Source: Topomyia yanbarensis
Taxonomy: Eukaryota > Arthropoda > Insecta > Diptera > Culicidae
Assembly (NCBI RefSeq): GCF_030247195.1
Contig: NC_080672.1
Location: forward strand, 378,300,166 to 378,364,165
Length of the DNA: 64,000 nucleotides
Direction: 5' to 3'
Within the stretch, counting starts at the first letter, position 1. Each line of letters begins with the position of its first letter. A model generated the notes under the pieces. That model saw only the letters and a list, made by a program, of their open reading frames with translations, made no database searches and had not been told where the DNA came from. Positions 32,481-44,508 of this stretch are shown here, piece after piece. The translations under genes and the position numbers were made by a program.

Positions 32481-33005
32481 TAAAACGTAAAATACACTTG
32501 TAGTGTGCTGTAAAACTAGAAATGCTACTTGAGAACTGACGGAAGCGATACTCTATTCATGCTACGATCTGCATCAATATAATTGTACTGAATTGTAAAC
32601 TCAAGAAATAGATATTTTCAATAGAATTTATTTGTTTTGTAAGCTATCAGCAGCATTCAAAATAGTGTAACGAAGTCAACTTGAGAATTATGTTTGAACC
32701 GTAACTGAAAATCATTTGCACAAAAAGAACCAGCAGCTGCTAAGGAACAATAATAGTTATATCGCCTAAAGTAAAAAAAACAAGATGAATATGATACAGT
32801 TAACTTAACACACTAACAAAAATGGGGAATTTTTCTCCAGTGACAGTTGAAACACAGAATAAAACCTCCGACTATCCGTATCATTTCGTTCACTAGACAC
32901 TAGCATTATATTATGGTTCAGCAGAAAAAGGTTATGTTTTCTCATAGATTAAGTGCATCTCATAACGGCAAACCCGGATCTCAAAACTCTGCGCTTATGT
33001 GTATA

Positions 33006-33011
33006 TTTATT
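33006..33011 (-). terminator. Candidate poly-A signal of CHMP4
   Basis: TTTATT on the + strand (AATAAA on the gene strand) about 70 nt downstream of the CHMP4 stop at 33081. Confidence 0.55.
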
Positions 33012-33080
33012 AGAGTTCACTGCAGAGCATGCGGCGTAAGGATAATTTGCAAACCAGTGCACCTCACTGTCGCACACGTT

Positions 33081-34197
33081 TTAGTTAGCCCAGGACATAA
33101 GTTCCTTCATATCTGGATCGTCGTCGTCTTCTGCAACAGCTGAAACCGAATTAGATCCATTAACATAGGTAATAAAAATTAAGCTTTCGGTTTAGTCTCA
33201 CCCTTTTTCTTTTCTTTCGCCTTGCTCGGAAGATCGGTGGATGGCACATCCGGCAACTGGTCGGTTTCGGGCTGCACTCCAAGCAGTTCCTTGTCCAGCT
33301 CTTCCTGTTCCAGTTCCTCCAGCTCTTTCTCCAGTTCTTCATCGTCAATATCCTGTCCGAAACCGACAGCCGTCGAAACTGCATTTGAGATTTCGTTTGC
33401 AATATCGTTCTGTTCGGCGATGTCATCCATCATGTCGTGAACATCGTCGATATTCCTAGTAAAAGAATGTATCGTAAAATAATCCATAAATTCACATTCG
33501 TTGGACCAACTTACATATCTTTGTGAGCAGCCTTCAGAGCATCCGAGGCCTTCTTCATCGTGGTCAGGACTGCAGTGTTTGTATTGGCATTCTCCAACGC
33601 TTCACGCTGCATTTCAATTGTCGACAGTGTGCCATCGATTTGCGTCAACTGTTTCTCGTATCGCTTCTTCCTTTTGAGGGCCTGAATAGCAGCTGGAACA
33701 CGTGAAGATCCATATCATATATGTATGTATTTTAAATATCATTTAACTACCACTATTTCTGTGTTTTTCAAACAAACTTTTATCCTATCTGTGAATAAAC
33801 ACCAATTCATTGGCTTAAACCATTTCACATAGCAATTTACAAATTTCTCATTCATGAGAGTGAGTCATCTTATACCGATGCGATAGCCAAAACAATGTTT
33901 CAAATAATCATATCAGAGTAAAGACCTTCAAAAAACCAAAACTACCACCTTCATCGATTCTCGTCTTCTGCATATCCACCTGTTCTCCCTTTCTATACCT
34001 ATTCCCAAACACTTACCTCGTTTGTTTTTGGTTCCATTCTTTCGCGCAGTATCCAACTCAATTTCGATTTTTTTCTCCAGAAACTCCTGTTTTTTGGTGA
34101 GCATATTTTCAATATCCCGAAGTTTCTGGATAGCCTCACTGGGTGTCGGAGCAGGTTCGCCCTTTTTCCCGGAGAAAAGCTTGCCGAAGAAACTCAT
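33081..34197 (-). CDS. shrb: CHMP4 / Snf7 ESCRT-III subunit (shrub)
   Basis: Charged multivesicular body protein 4, the filament-forming ESCRT-III subunit that cuts membrane necks in endosomes, cytokinesis and nuclear envelope repair. Coding exons: 34197-34017, 33692-33515, 33455-33202 and 33139-33081 (672 nt, 223 residues, normal length). All junctions have GT/AG sites; the last intron is 62 nt. Conserved stretches in order: MSFFGKLFSGKKG, AIQKLRDIENMLTKKQEFLE, AAIQALKRKKRYEKQL, IDGTLSTIEMQREALE, DDVHDMMDDIAEQ, the acidic ELEELEQEELDKELL helix, and the C-terminal DDDDPDMKELMSWAN, the Bro1/ALIX-binding helix of this family. Exon 3 also reads on to a stop at 33179, but splicing at GTGAGA (33201) to exon 4 restores the conserved tail. 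A 5' UTR intron is likely (donor at 34314, acceptor at 34227). Confidence 0.97.
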
Positions 34198-34314
34198 CCT
34201 GACGGGACTAGTTTTTGTTGGAATCCCTACGAGACAAAAATTAATTTTATATTTACCCCCTGCATGCAGCTCATAGCTACTATTGCGGAACACTTTTTCG
34301 AAACTTCTACTTAC

Positions 34315-34503
34315 CGTATGTAGTTGGATAATTGAAGGCTGAATAATTCGACAAAATTGATGGTATTATACGACAAATTCAACAATTTTGTTCTTCTATG
34401 ATGCTAGACGAAAAACTACTTTTTCTTTCTTTGGTTCACTCTTGCAGTATATGACGGATGCGTCATTTCGTCGATCAAAACATCTCGACACAGATTTTTC
34501 ATT
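34315..34503 (-). promoter_or_regulatory. 5' UTR exon and promoter side of CHMP4
   Basis: A GTAAGT donor at 34314-34309 on the minus strand pairs with the acceptor at 34229-34227, giving a non-coding first exon that ends at 34315. The transcription start lies upstream (higher coordinates), within less than 200 bp of the MITE at 34505. No TATA box is obvious. Confidence 0.5.
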
Positions 34504-34504
34504 A

Positions 34505-35304
34505 GGGCCTAAGTCGCAATGTACTCAAATGGAGAAAAATCAGTTTCAATATTCGGCGATGCTTTTCTAAATGTAGTTTTTATTGCAGGTATAAATTACT
34601 TTATGATCATGTTTTCCCTGAAGCATCTTTGGTTAAACCTTATGACAATATAACAAAGAATTTAATTCCTATGTGCTTTTAGTGGGTAGAAACTAAAAAA
34701 ATGCTTACGCCCAATTTGCATTCCAGTCGTGATTTCGCCCTTCAGCAACCACCATTTGCGAAAGGGCTAAACCGTGAGCACAATTTTCAGAAGGGCGCGG
34801 TAAATGGGCTAAACTGACTTTGTCTTGCTGGGTAGGGCTGGGTAAATGGGCGAGCTTGACAGTATACTTTTTAATAGGGCTCAGCAAATGGGCGCATATA
34901 AACCCAATGCAAATGAAAGGGCGCGTGCATCTTTTCTCCGAATTTCATGAAAATATCGAAATATTCGAATGTTTATGAACAATAACTATAGAGTAGACAT
35001 GATCATAGTAGATATTGCTTATCATTTATATAATAGAACTGCCATTTAAAGAATAATTTTGTGAATAATAACCATACGCCCCGGTTCTGTTTAAAAATGT
35101 AAGTTTAGCCTTTATATTCCATATGAGAAGAAGGGCCTAAGTCGAAATCTCGAAGAAAATGCATGTTTCGCCGTTTTGTTTTATTTAATTATAAATCGAA
35201 TTAAAAACCATTTTAACTAATTTTCACCTCAATCTTGTAGTATTTTTGTCGCATAATGTCATAATAGCGAAAACGCTGTTTGTTTACATTTGCGATTTAA
35301 GCCC
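34505..35304. mobile_element. TA-flanked MITE, ~800 bp
   Basis: Inverted ends GGGCCTAAGTCGCAATGT and the inverse of ACATTTGCGATTTAAGCCC, both next to TA (34503-34504; 35305-35306). An internal copy of the end motif (GGGCCTAAGTCGAAATCTC near 35134) suggests an older insertion or a composite. The 34690-34920 part has tandem-like GGGC(A/T)AATGGGC motifs. TA flanks suggest the Tc1/mariner group. No coding capacity. It lies just upstream of CHMP4. Confidence 0.7.
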
Positions 35305-35529
35305 TAATGAAAGATCTATGTCGATCTTTCCAATGACCGTGACAGCTTGCTGTTCGTCGATTTGTAAGGTTCTTGTCTACGCTGACAAGGCGGCTGTTGG
35401 AGAAAACGATAATTAATTTCTATGTGGTGAAATTAAAGAAAGCATTTTGTACACGGAAAAATAAATTTAAATTACTCAAGCCATAAATTGCTTTTGATTT
35501 TTTTTTCCAATGCAGTTGCTTGACGTTAA

Positions 35530-35933
35530 AGGCTAGTTTACAGTCCGGAAAACGTGTCACGGGATTTGGGTCCCTGTGTATTTTAAATGGAGCTCGGGAT
35601 TTCAAATCCCGTGACGGGAAATAAGTCTACACAAAAATGACAGTTTTCCTGAAGTGTAAACCCAACCGCGGGAAACATCACGGGATTTTAAAACTCTCCA
35701 CACAAAAATCCGGCCGGGAACAATTCAACACAAATTGTTTCCGACGGGGAAAATAGTATTTTTGGAAGGTTTGCAATTTGCTGCAAGTTGGATACTGTTT
35801 GTATTTTTAAGAAGCAGCAGCGTTTTTGGTTTGACAGTTTGGAGAGATCTCGGCGGGAAATTTTCCCTGATCAAATCCCGACCCAAATCCCGTGCGAAAT
35901 CCCGTGATCCATTTCCCGAACTGTAAACTAGCC
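35530..35933. mobile_element. TTAA-flanked MITE, 404 bp
   Basis: Ends AGGCTAGTTTACAGT and ACTGTAAACTAGCC are inverse, flanked by TTAA (35526-35529; 35934-35937). Inner parts carry several ACGGGATTT and AAATCCCG motifs in both orientations. TTAA duplication points to a piggyBac-type source. No coding capacity. Confidence 0.85.
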
Positions 35934-36099
35934 TTAATGATCAAGACGGATACAGGAGTGCACATTTTTTTTCTTTCTCATATGAGGCTATGCAATCACT
36001 GTAAAAATCGACTTTTTAACCGAAGCCAGGATGGCCGAGTGACATATACAGTTCGATTCAGTTCATCGAGATCGGAAAATATTTGTGTGTGTCTTTTAA

Positions 36100-36290
36100 A
36101 GTCACACAATTTTCTCAGAGATGGTTGAACCGATTTTCACAAACTTAGTTTCATCTGAAAGGTATATCGCTCGCATGAATTTTTAGTTAATCCAACTTCC
36201 GGTTCCGAAGTTACGGGTTGAAGAGTGCGGTCTCACAGCAAATTCTCATATAAACTGGTGCTACAGCAGGATTCCGTTTTTTGCAACAAT
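36100..36290 (+). repeat. Dispersed mosquito-type repeat, copy 1
   Basis: Begins around TTTTCTCAGAGATGGTTGAA and contains CCGATTTTCACAAACTTAGT and TTCCGGTTCCGAAGTTACGG. A diverged relative is at 38800-38960 (CCGATTTTTACAAACTTGAT; CTGGTTCCAGAGTTACAG). No coding frame; the superfamily is not assigned. Confidence 0.55.
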
Positions 36291-36399
36291 TTTTTTTTCA
36301 GTTGCCAAAACCGGACCCATGCCAAAAATGGAACCCTATTTTTAAAGTTTGGATTATCAATCTACGACTTCAAAAAGTTTCAAGGGTTTTTAATCATGC

Positions 36400-36650
36400 A
36401 CACAGAAAAAAAATGTTGGTGAAAACAAGAGTTTTTCACTCTTAGCAAAAAACAACCAACGCATATTCTTAGTTTAAATATAAAACTTTTGTTTTGACTA
36501 CTGTTCTTGATTTGCTTAAAAGGAAAACTTTTACTTTGATTATTATTCTTGGTTAATTTAAAAGTTTTACTTTCAACCTAATAGTTGGCGTTGGTTGTTT
36601 TTTGCTAAGAGCGGAACACTCTTACTTTTACCAATTTTTTTTTCTGTGTG
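36400..36650. mobile_element. CACAGAAA-type MITE, copy 1
   Basis: About 250 bp with long inverted arms: CACAGAAAAAAAATGTTGGT then CACTCTTAGCAAAAAACAAC on the left, and their inverse (GTTGTTTTTTGCTAAGAG; CAATTTTTTTTTCTGTG) on the right. The second copy is at 47430-47798. No coding capacity. Confidence 0.85.
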
Positions 36651-39314
36651 TGTGTGTGAAATGGAATGAGATGAAAGAGAAGAATAAGAAAATTAAATTT
36701 TCTTCATGTTTTTATCAAATTTAGTCGTCGCAGAGTGATCACCTTCCATACAAAAGTCGGACAAAACGCCAAAAGGGGTCCGAATTTGATGAAAACTTCA
36801 CATTGGGGTAATTTTACGTCGCTGAATTCATATTTGGTGTTAATTTTTTATTATTTCTATTTTTACTATATCTGGAAATTCATTTTCAAAAAAAATTGGT
36901 TTAGTGAATTTTAGTAGAACACACATTTTTTTAATTGTTGATAATGCTAAGAGACATTTATAAATTATATTGTAAACCCTAGATAATCAAACGCTACCAT
37001 GCGTCTCTTTCAGACATATCATGAAAATTCACCTTTATCATACCCCGTGACAGAAATGGGCAAAACAAGACATTCGTTTTCGAAAAGTACACTAATTTTA
37101 AAGACTCATGAGTCATTAGCGATCTTTCCGAACTTTTTCGAAAAAAATACTGCCACTTTGAACATTATAATTTTAATTTAATGCTCAATTTATTATTTGT
37201 TCTTCAGAAAGAATGAGTTTGAAGAAAGCCTTGTATCGACTAAATCGAATGGCACTGTGCGTCGTCCAGTAGAATTCTCACAATCTTCGCGCACTTTTCG
37301 AGTGCAATGCCCCTCATTACGAATATCATTCAATTCGAGCCCACTGGACGTCAAAACTCAAACAATTCACTGCATGGTAGTGTTGATTTCGCTCCTGGGC
37401 TGTTCTCTTCTTTCTGAAAATTAATTAACAATTTTGTTTAACAAACACAGCTCTTTTAAAAAATAAATAAATTTATCAATTCTCCATAGCTAACCAATCG
37501 TTGATCTTTCAAATTGAATTAAAAGATTGAAAATCGAATTGCAATGCTTGAAGATATTTAGGTTTGAAGAAAACTATTTTTGTTGTAAAAATGGCTTGCA
37601 ACTGTCCAAACAGAGGGGATTGAAACACCGTATCGTAGCACTGAAAATGTGGTCCAATGAAAGTTCCTAAAACCTCTAGAACAATGCGTTTACGAAAAAT
37701 TAACACATCAAAAGATAATATAAGCAACCCAATTTTTTAAGAGCCACCCTACCTCAAATCTTAAAAAAAAAACATTGCAAATTAATCATTATAGATAGCC
37801 TTGTTTATTCAGCAAACTTGCTTCAATTTATTTGAGTTCTTATATTGTAGGGCATTGCGCAGGTAAACTTCACAGATCTAAACAGTCGATAGTTTGAACA
37901 CCCTAACCACAAGGACCACCCTAATTCCATTCATTTCAAAAAATCTCCAAATAAAAAACTAACAAATTTACCAAAGACATCATAAAGCTAAAACAAATTA
38001 TTTGGAAGCGATCAGTATTATATTCCTAAATACGGCTTTGGGACGCAGTATAGTCAGTATTCGATATTTACTGAAAATTTAGTGCCAAGTTTTATAGTGA
38101 AGTCGTAATAATCGAAAGAGAAAGAGGCTCGCAATAAAATTGGTTCCATTAAATTTTTTTTCCATAATTAGTCTTATTATGCAGTGTGGCGCATTCCTCT
38201 GGGCTTGACTCTTAAAGAGCAGACTCTGGGTCTTACTATAAAATTGATTCCGTCAGACAGTAGTAACACATACATAAATAATACATTTCTATACTTATTG
38301 TATTCATTAAATACGACACGTATAGTGTAAAATATAGTTAACCCATGCATAACGCTGTTTTAAGACAACTTTGCGAAAAAACATCTCAAAATTATTACAG
38401 CAATGCATTGAAACTATGAGACAATTTTAACAAAATTTGAAAAAATGATTTACGCCTTTGAAGGTTAATATGACACTCATGTTAGGAAATAAAGTCAAAT
38501 GTGATGTCAATTGATACACAAAATATGTATTGCACATTTTTAATAGACTTTTTAAGTACAACAAGAATGTTGCCAAAATCGGGGTGTGCTAAAATGGGAG
38601 CATGCCAAAAACGGAACGTGCCAAAAACGAACCATGATGTCCAAATAATGTAATTCATAAAAAAAAGGGTGAAACATTACTAATTAATCACTAATGATCA
38701 TTCAAAGTAGCTTTCACCACTTTGGCCACTTATGACGGTTCATGATGCCCCCCGGGAACTCGCCAACTTCCGAAGCAAATATCACACCTATTCCCAGCGA
38801 ATCCTTGACCGATTTTTACAAACTTGATTTCAAATGAAAGATACCATAACCAATAACTGCTGATAAATTTCATTCAGTTCTGGATTCTGGTTCCAGAGTT
38901 ACAGATTGGTTAGTAAGGTCACACTGTAATTTCCCATACAAACCGTTACAATCGCAATACCTCAGAAGCTACAAACTATTGAAATGCTCACCAAATTACT
39001 TCGATTCGTAGATCTAGATCACTGATTGCCAATGAAACATTCTTTGAATGTATTGTCCACTACCGACGATTCCGGAAGTACTGGATTCCGGGCATATTCG
39101 ACAATTAAAGTCACATTGGTTCTTCCGATTTTCAGATGAGCACCCGTTGCACTCGCACTTACGCAACTGATGAAGTAAACAAACCACCAAGAATTGTCAA
39201 ACATGAGTTTCATTCATCATGAGTTCATTCGTGTCGTTATCTTGTAGAAGTACAATTTAGAATTACAATTTAGTTACATATACCACCAGCCCTAGTTTTA
39301 ATATAACTGCAGTG
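36651..39314. other. No gene recognised; one dispersed repeat
   Basis: AT-rich, stop-rich sequence. At 38800-38960 it holds the diverged relative of the repeat at 36100-36290. Open frames are all under about 80 codons and show no family. Confidence 0.45.
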
Positions 39315-40738
39315 ATTCCAACCAGTGTTGCTGAACTCGTAAAAATAACTCTTGTATTTCTCATTCGCGTGTTCTCATTGCGCCCAACACTCGTATCCGA
39401 GTGTTCTCCATGCATGCCTTTCTTTCGTTCACTCCCCAGCCGGGTAGAATTTCTGCGAAAGCCAGTCGACCAAAAGCGACTCAAATTGCACATATTGATA
39501 CCCACTCTTTCGTTCACACCCACCCACTGGCGTTCAGTCCTACTGCTGCTACCACTCGCCCATGCTCCCGCTCGCCCATGCTCCCACTCATCTGTACTCC
39601 CACTCGTAGCCACTCGCGCTCTTTAACCCACTCGTATCCTCTCGCACTCTTAAACGCGTTCGCCTTCACTCGCACTCTTGCAGTCGCTAGCGCTCTCGCT
39701 CCCCTTCGTTCTTCGTTGGTAGACTAAGAATGTAGGAAATTCGGATATTTTATGTACAAAGTCTAAGCCGCGGCTGTTTGAAGATCGATTTGCATAATAC
39801 GTCTGGCTTTCGTCACCGGTACAGCACGTCATGGGAACGTCAAAATATGCAGTTAAATGGAGGTATTCACACACAACATCAACAGCACGGAATGCTTTGA
39901 CGTACGGGAAGTGTGAACGAGAGACGCATTCAACTTATCTTGGTGGAACGACGACGTGGCGTTGACGGACATTTACGTTGATGGAAGCTAATGTATCGTA
40001 TTCATTGAGGTTGATATGACGCTGGTATAACGGAAAAGGAAAATAAACGCACCCGAAAGTTGCGTTAAAACGTAAATTTAAAAAAAAAAACTGCAAAATC
40101 GCTTGGATTGACACTTTTAAATATGTGGAACCTTAACATGTCAAATATATATAATTCCCCTCAATGCTGCACATATGCACTTCTTAAAATAATTAGTTTT
40201 TGGTCAAATATACTTATATTGAAGTTTGAGATTTTTTGTGGGATAATGAAATGATAGGAACAGTTTTTATTGTCAAATGTCACTGAAAAAATATATGCAT
40301 AAATCGCTCAGATAATTTTCGTAAAATATCGAATTAAATAGTTACTACAAGAGTCAGTCCCCTAAAGATAGGAAATCCCAAAGAAAACCGTACAAATATG
40401 CGATCATGGGTAGTATACATCTATGACCATTCCTGGTACATTTTGCATTAAATGAATCGGATATTCGGATTAAATACATGGTTTCGAGATAAACGTATTT
40501 AGTGCGGTTCACTACGAAAATTCAAACCCATTAACAAACATTGGCTTCTATAGAATATGTATGTAGGAGATCGACTAACGTCATAAAGCGAATTTCTAAA
40601 TTTAAAATATTGAATCAGAGCAAATCTATCATCTGTAAGAAAAGTACTCTATGCGTTATATATTCTAAAACATTCGTTCACAGTCCTAAATTGATACATC
40701 CAGCGGACTATATTAGAAGAAATCTCTAGTGAATGATT

Positions 40739-40961
40739 TTGCGCACTTTCCACTAACCTGAACTCTGCACTTTAAAAGTGTGAGTAATCAAGCTGCTACT
40801 GAAAACTGCGAGCTGTCAAAACACATGTATTTGAAGTTATAGAGATGGTACTCTCATAGACAGGCCAGTCGAACTAACCAGTCTATGAGATAATTTTTTT
40901 TAGTAGAATGTTAAGTGCGTAATACGGTTCGAATCGAGTTTTTGTGCCACAAGCAATACTT
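40739..40961 (+). repeat. Dispersed repeat, copy 2
   Basis: Direct copy of 25646-25867 with scattered substitutions; it has the same CTGCTACTGAAAACTGCGAG core and the TTGCGCACTT start. Confidence 0.75.
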
Positions 40962-40969
40962 GCATTGCA

Positions 40970-43900
40970 CAGTGGTCCCCCCATAGGCCAATAATGCAAA
41001 AAAAACATTTCGGCGAAGGCGTGTTTTTATCTTGTGATTACATCGTTCTGTATGTATATTTTATAGTTTCATAATTAATTTTGTCAATACTGAACTGGTT
41101 TTCTTAGTATATAGAAGAATGCATAGGGTGGCTCGTTATTTACCGATAATGTAAATAATATCGATAATCGATTGCTCGCCAGAAAAATGTTTTCGTCGAT
41201 CTGTAATTTTTAATATTCAATTTTTTTTCAGATAACACTACTATTAGCTTTGTATTAAATGATAATTTTCAGTTTTTGGAGTGTAAGGAGAGCAGAAATA
41301 TGGGTTTATTTGTATAAGTAATAGAAAAAATTAACCTAAAAATTTTCAATATGACTTTAACTAACTTTGTCCCTCGATATCCTTCCCGAACTTCTTTTCA
41401 AAATGGTCGTCAGACGTTCCACTTCCACTTAAACTAGGCTTCAGCTGCGCATCTCTGCGCCCAGAATGCCTAGAAAATCTAAGATGTTGTACATTGTTAA
41501 CGGGATAATGCAAGACGAAAAACTTTATATCAGACTGTTAAATTATATTACGATAATAATTACTACTGATCTCGAAACTATATAGCTTCTTTGTTATTTT
41601 CCCAAAATTTTTTATCGATCGAATCATTAGAACTTGAGTTATATCGATTTATTTGACGCTTCTCTTTGAAACACATGTCACTACGGAATCTTCGATGTAC
41701 GAGGCAAATGTCTCACTCCACTTCGTATTACAACTACGTTCTCAAGTACAAGTAGTATTTCCCCATTTTAAAATAGCTGGTACTCGGAGTTTTTTTTATT
41801 ATGGGATAATTTTTATTGTAGGAAAACACATTGTTTGTTCACGAAAACCATCATTTTAAAGGAAAAAAATACACGATTTATGTAAAATTCGAGATATTAT
41901 GCTCACCGAAGCCGATATCATAATATTTGCGTTCAGGTGCAGAAGCTACAATTTAGAGAACTTTCAATGAATAACTATTTATTTTTTACCAGCGCAGCAC
42001 AACTTGTACTATTCGATACTAAAAAAAATTCTGGCACAAAAAAAAGTAAATGTGAATCTTAATGTAATAAGAAAAGCCGTATTACACTGTTAGGTGGATA
42101 TAACCGATTTTTTATTGCGAAATTTGAATTCTGCGACCCAAATTTACTATAAAAATGCAGTTTTGTATCAAAATTTGCATTAAATATATTTATGACCGCC
42201 TCTCTTAAGGAATGGAACCACTGTGCATTGAAATAGTAATTTTTACTTGCTCGTCAACTCCTCACGCTGGCTTTTCCCAGATAACGAATTAACTGGTTTA
42301 TTTTGCCGATTGGTATTTTCCCGAATGGGTTGTTTTGCCGAATTAAGTATAAAAAGTTATTTTCAATGGCAATTAAATAGTATAAAGGATGATTCAATAT
42401 TTAAATTTGACAAAAAGCATGGATGTGGGATGATAAATTATAGAATTAATAGTCAAAATGTAAAGAATAGTTAAGGTAATTATTAAAATCAAACTTTAAA
42501 TGAAAATAGTTTCTCTTTGAGCGTTTTGGTGGAATGCTGACAATGAAAATTTTGAAAATGCTGAATTTAAATGAAAATTAAAATGCCTAAAAAAATGAAA
42601 TATCTCTGAATTAATTCCTACTATCGTGATTCATTTGCTTCTCTTATTCATACACATAATCTTAGGTTTAGATCATTTCAACAAGTATATACCAAAGTTT
42701 TATAAATCTGTACTAATTGAGATTTGAACATGACTGAACAACATTGTTTTCGGTAATACTGATTCTTCTTGACGAAAAAAACAGTTTGCACAATACTGTT
42801 CAAATAATTACTCACGATAATTTACTATATATTAGTGGGACAGAACTTTATTCCATTTACCATCTTAGTAAAATTGGTAGTAACAGATTAGTTTTTTTTT
42901 TACTTTTTTCAATAAATTATATCAAATTCGTGTTTCCAATTTTCATTGTTCAAAAAAGAAACTATCCTTAAAAAGCTTTAGATTTTATTGCTGGATATCA
43001 CATACATGCTTCCCTTCTGCCCAGAAGTGCGTTATATACGCCCTTTACTTCTGCTCAGATGTGTATAATCGGTACAAAAATGCAAACCCATTAGCCAGCA
43101 TGGATTTTTATAGAATATGTGATATTATTTCCTTAACCCTCCGGAAGTCGCATTTATGGCCCACAGAACGAGCAGCCGCTGTTGCTCTAAGACGATTTCG
43201 CTAGATTTTCAGAGCAGTGTGCACTCAGTGCACTAGCGCCTACCCATGGTTGCCTGGTGTAGTGGGTAAAAAAACATTAATGTTTTTTATTCGTTTAATT
43301 GTTAGTATTGAACCTCTAGAAAAGCCCAGTGCAAGCTCGGTGACCACACTGATCTTCTTTTGTTCTAAACAACCATGCGTTTCAACAATTTCAGCCTATC
43401 GGCAACTTTATTAGCATCTTTCTCGAAACCGCATTTTTCAAATTGCCGATAACTCAAAAACCATTCAACGAATTGACCTGATTTTTTATGAGAATGCATA
43501 ACATGTGTAGTCGATGAACTAAGGGAAAATGGAATACAAAAATCTTCCTCGTTATTTTGAGGAAAAGTGAACGAATTTTATTTTTCGGTTTTTCTTATGC
43601 CATTTTCCGAAATTCCTACGGTTCCATTTTTTTTGGTTCATCGAGAAACTACAAGTCTATGTTTTAAAAATCTTATTGAATTTCCTATTTCATACAATTG
43701 TATCAAGAGTTATCATGTCCTCCGCGGCATTCCTCGACATGGAAATGGTTGAACGTCTTCTCTTCGAACGCTCGTATGTGTGGCTTCGCCTGACTGAAAA
43801 TTTTTCATTCATAATGAATGTATACATAAACCTTAACGAGAGGTCCATTGTCACCTTGCCATCAAAATCGTATAACAAAATTACTTTCAGTTTGAGCACT

Positions 43901-44029
43901 TTATAGTAGACGCCCCTTAGAAGACAAGTTTTTTCTTAAGAATAATATGAAAAACAATATATTTAATTTGTTCTTTAAATACGACCGGTATAAACCTGTA
44001 TAGACAGATAACGTATGTATGCAATTACA
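40970..44029. other. Interior of the 5.2 kb hAT-type unit, no gene
   Basis: AT-rich. Two stretches about 2.5 kb apart share AAACCCATTA...CAT...TATAGAATATGT (near 40525 and 43085), pointing to another dispersed repeat. Frames such as 43567-43906 have no recognisable family. Confidence 0.45.
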
Positions 44030-44508
44030 ATTTAATGCGAACGCGCGCACTGTTAGTTTAGTTAGTTTTTGCTTGCATTGTTCTAGGATTTCATCAGAAT
44101 GCCGTACCTGATCCCTTCGCTCCTTTACGAGCGCTCCCAGTTGCTAAAAGAGTGTATACGAGCTGTTCTAATAAACATCTTCAGAGCTGTAAAGAGTGCT
44201 TAGCACACGGGAGTGGGTGGCATGCAGTAAAAACTCGCAGCCGAGGAGTCCCATTATGGGAACCCACTCGCCGTTAGAGCTAAAATCTAGAGAGCCGACA
44301 AGAGTGCGAGTGACACACGAGCCTATAGCGAAGGCAGATAACTCACATGAATCAAGCATATTTGCCGCTCGTGCTGATCGTCACATATTTGCGAGTTCTT
44401 CGAAAACGTGTGTACAGCAGTAGGGAGCATACAGTGTGAGTCTCGCGCTCGCTGGCGAACGAGGAGGGTGTTTTGGCTTCTCGCTCTTTTAGCAACACTG
44501 ATTCCAAC

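Larger units (their letters stand above)
39323..44500. mobile_element. hAT-type termini 5.2 kb apart, exact 8-bp duplication
   Basis: Left end CAGTGTTGCTGAACTCG, right end AGCAACACTG, inverse over the first 10 bp, flanked by an exact ATTCCAAC at 39315-39322 and 44501-44508. Sequence inside each end (about 39323-39740 and 44030-44500) is rich in CTCGC / GCGAG motifs and differs from the AT-rich middle. The middle has no transposase; it holds the dispersed repeat at 40739-40961 and a pair of related stretches at about 40525 and 43085. The simplest reading is a non-autonomous hAT element enlarged by insertions. Confidence 0.75.

Noticed and set aside
33179..33201. Stop at 33179 as the natural end of CHMP4
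   Set aside because: The reading past the donor loses the conserved C-terminal helix, which is found intact in the next exon with proper splice sites.
39312..39727. Overlapping frames of 104-116 codons
   Set aside because: They lie in the CTCGC-rich end of the hAT-type unit; open only because of the biased composition.
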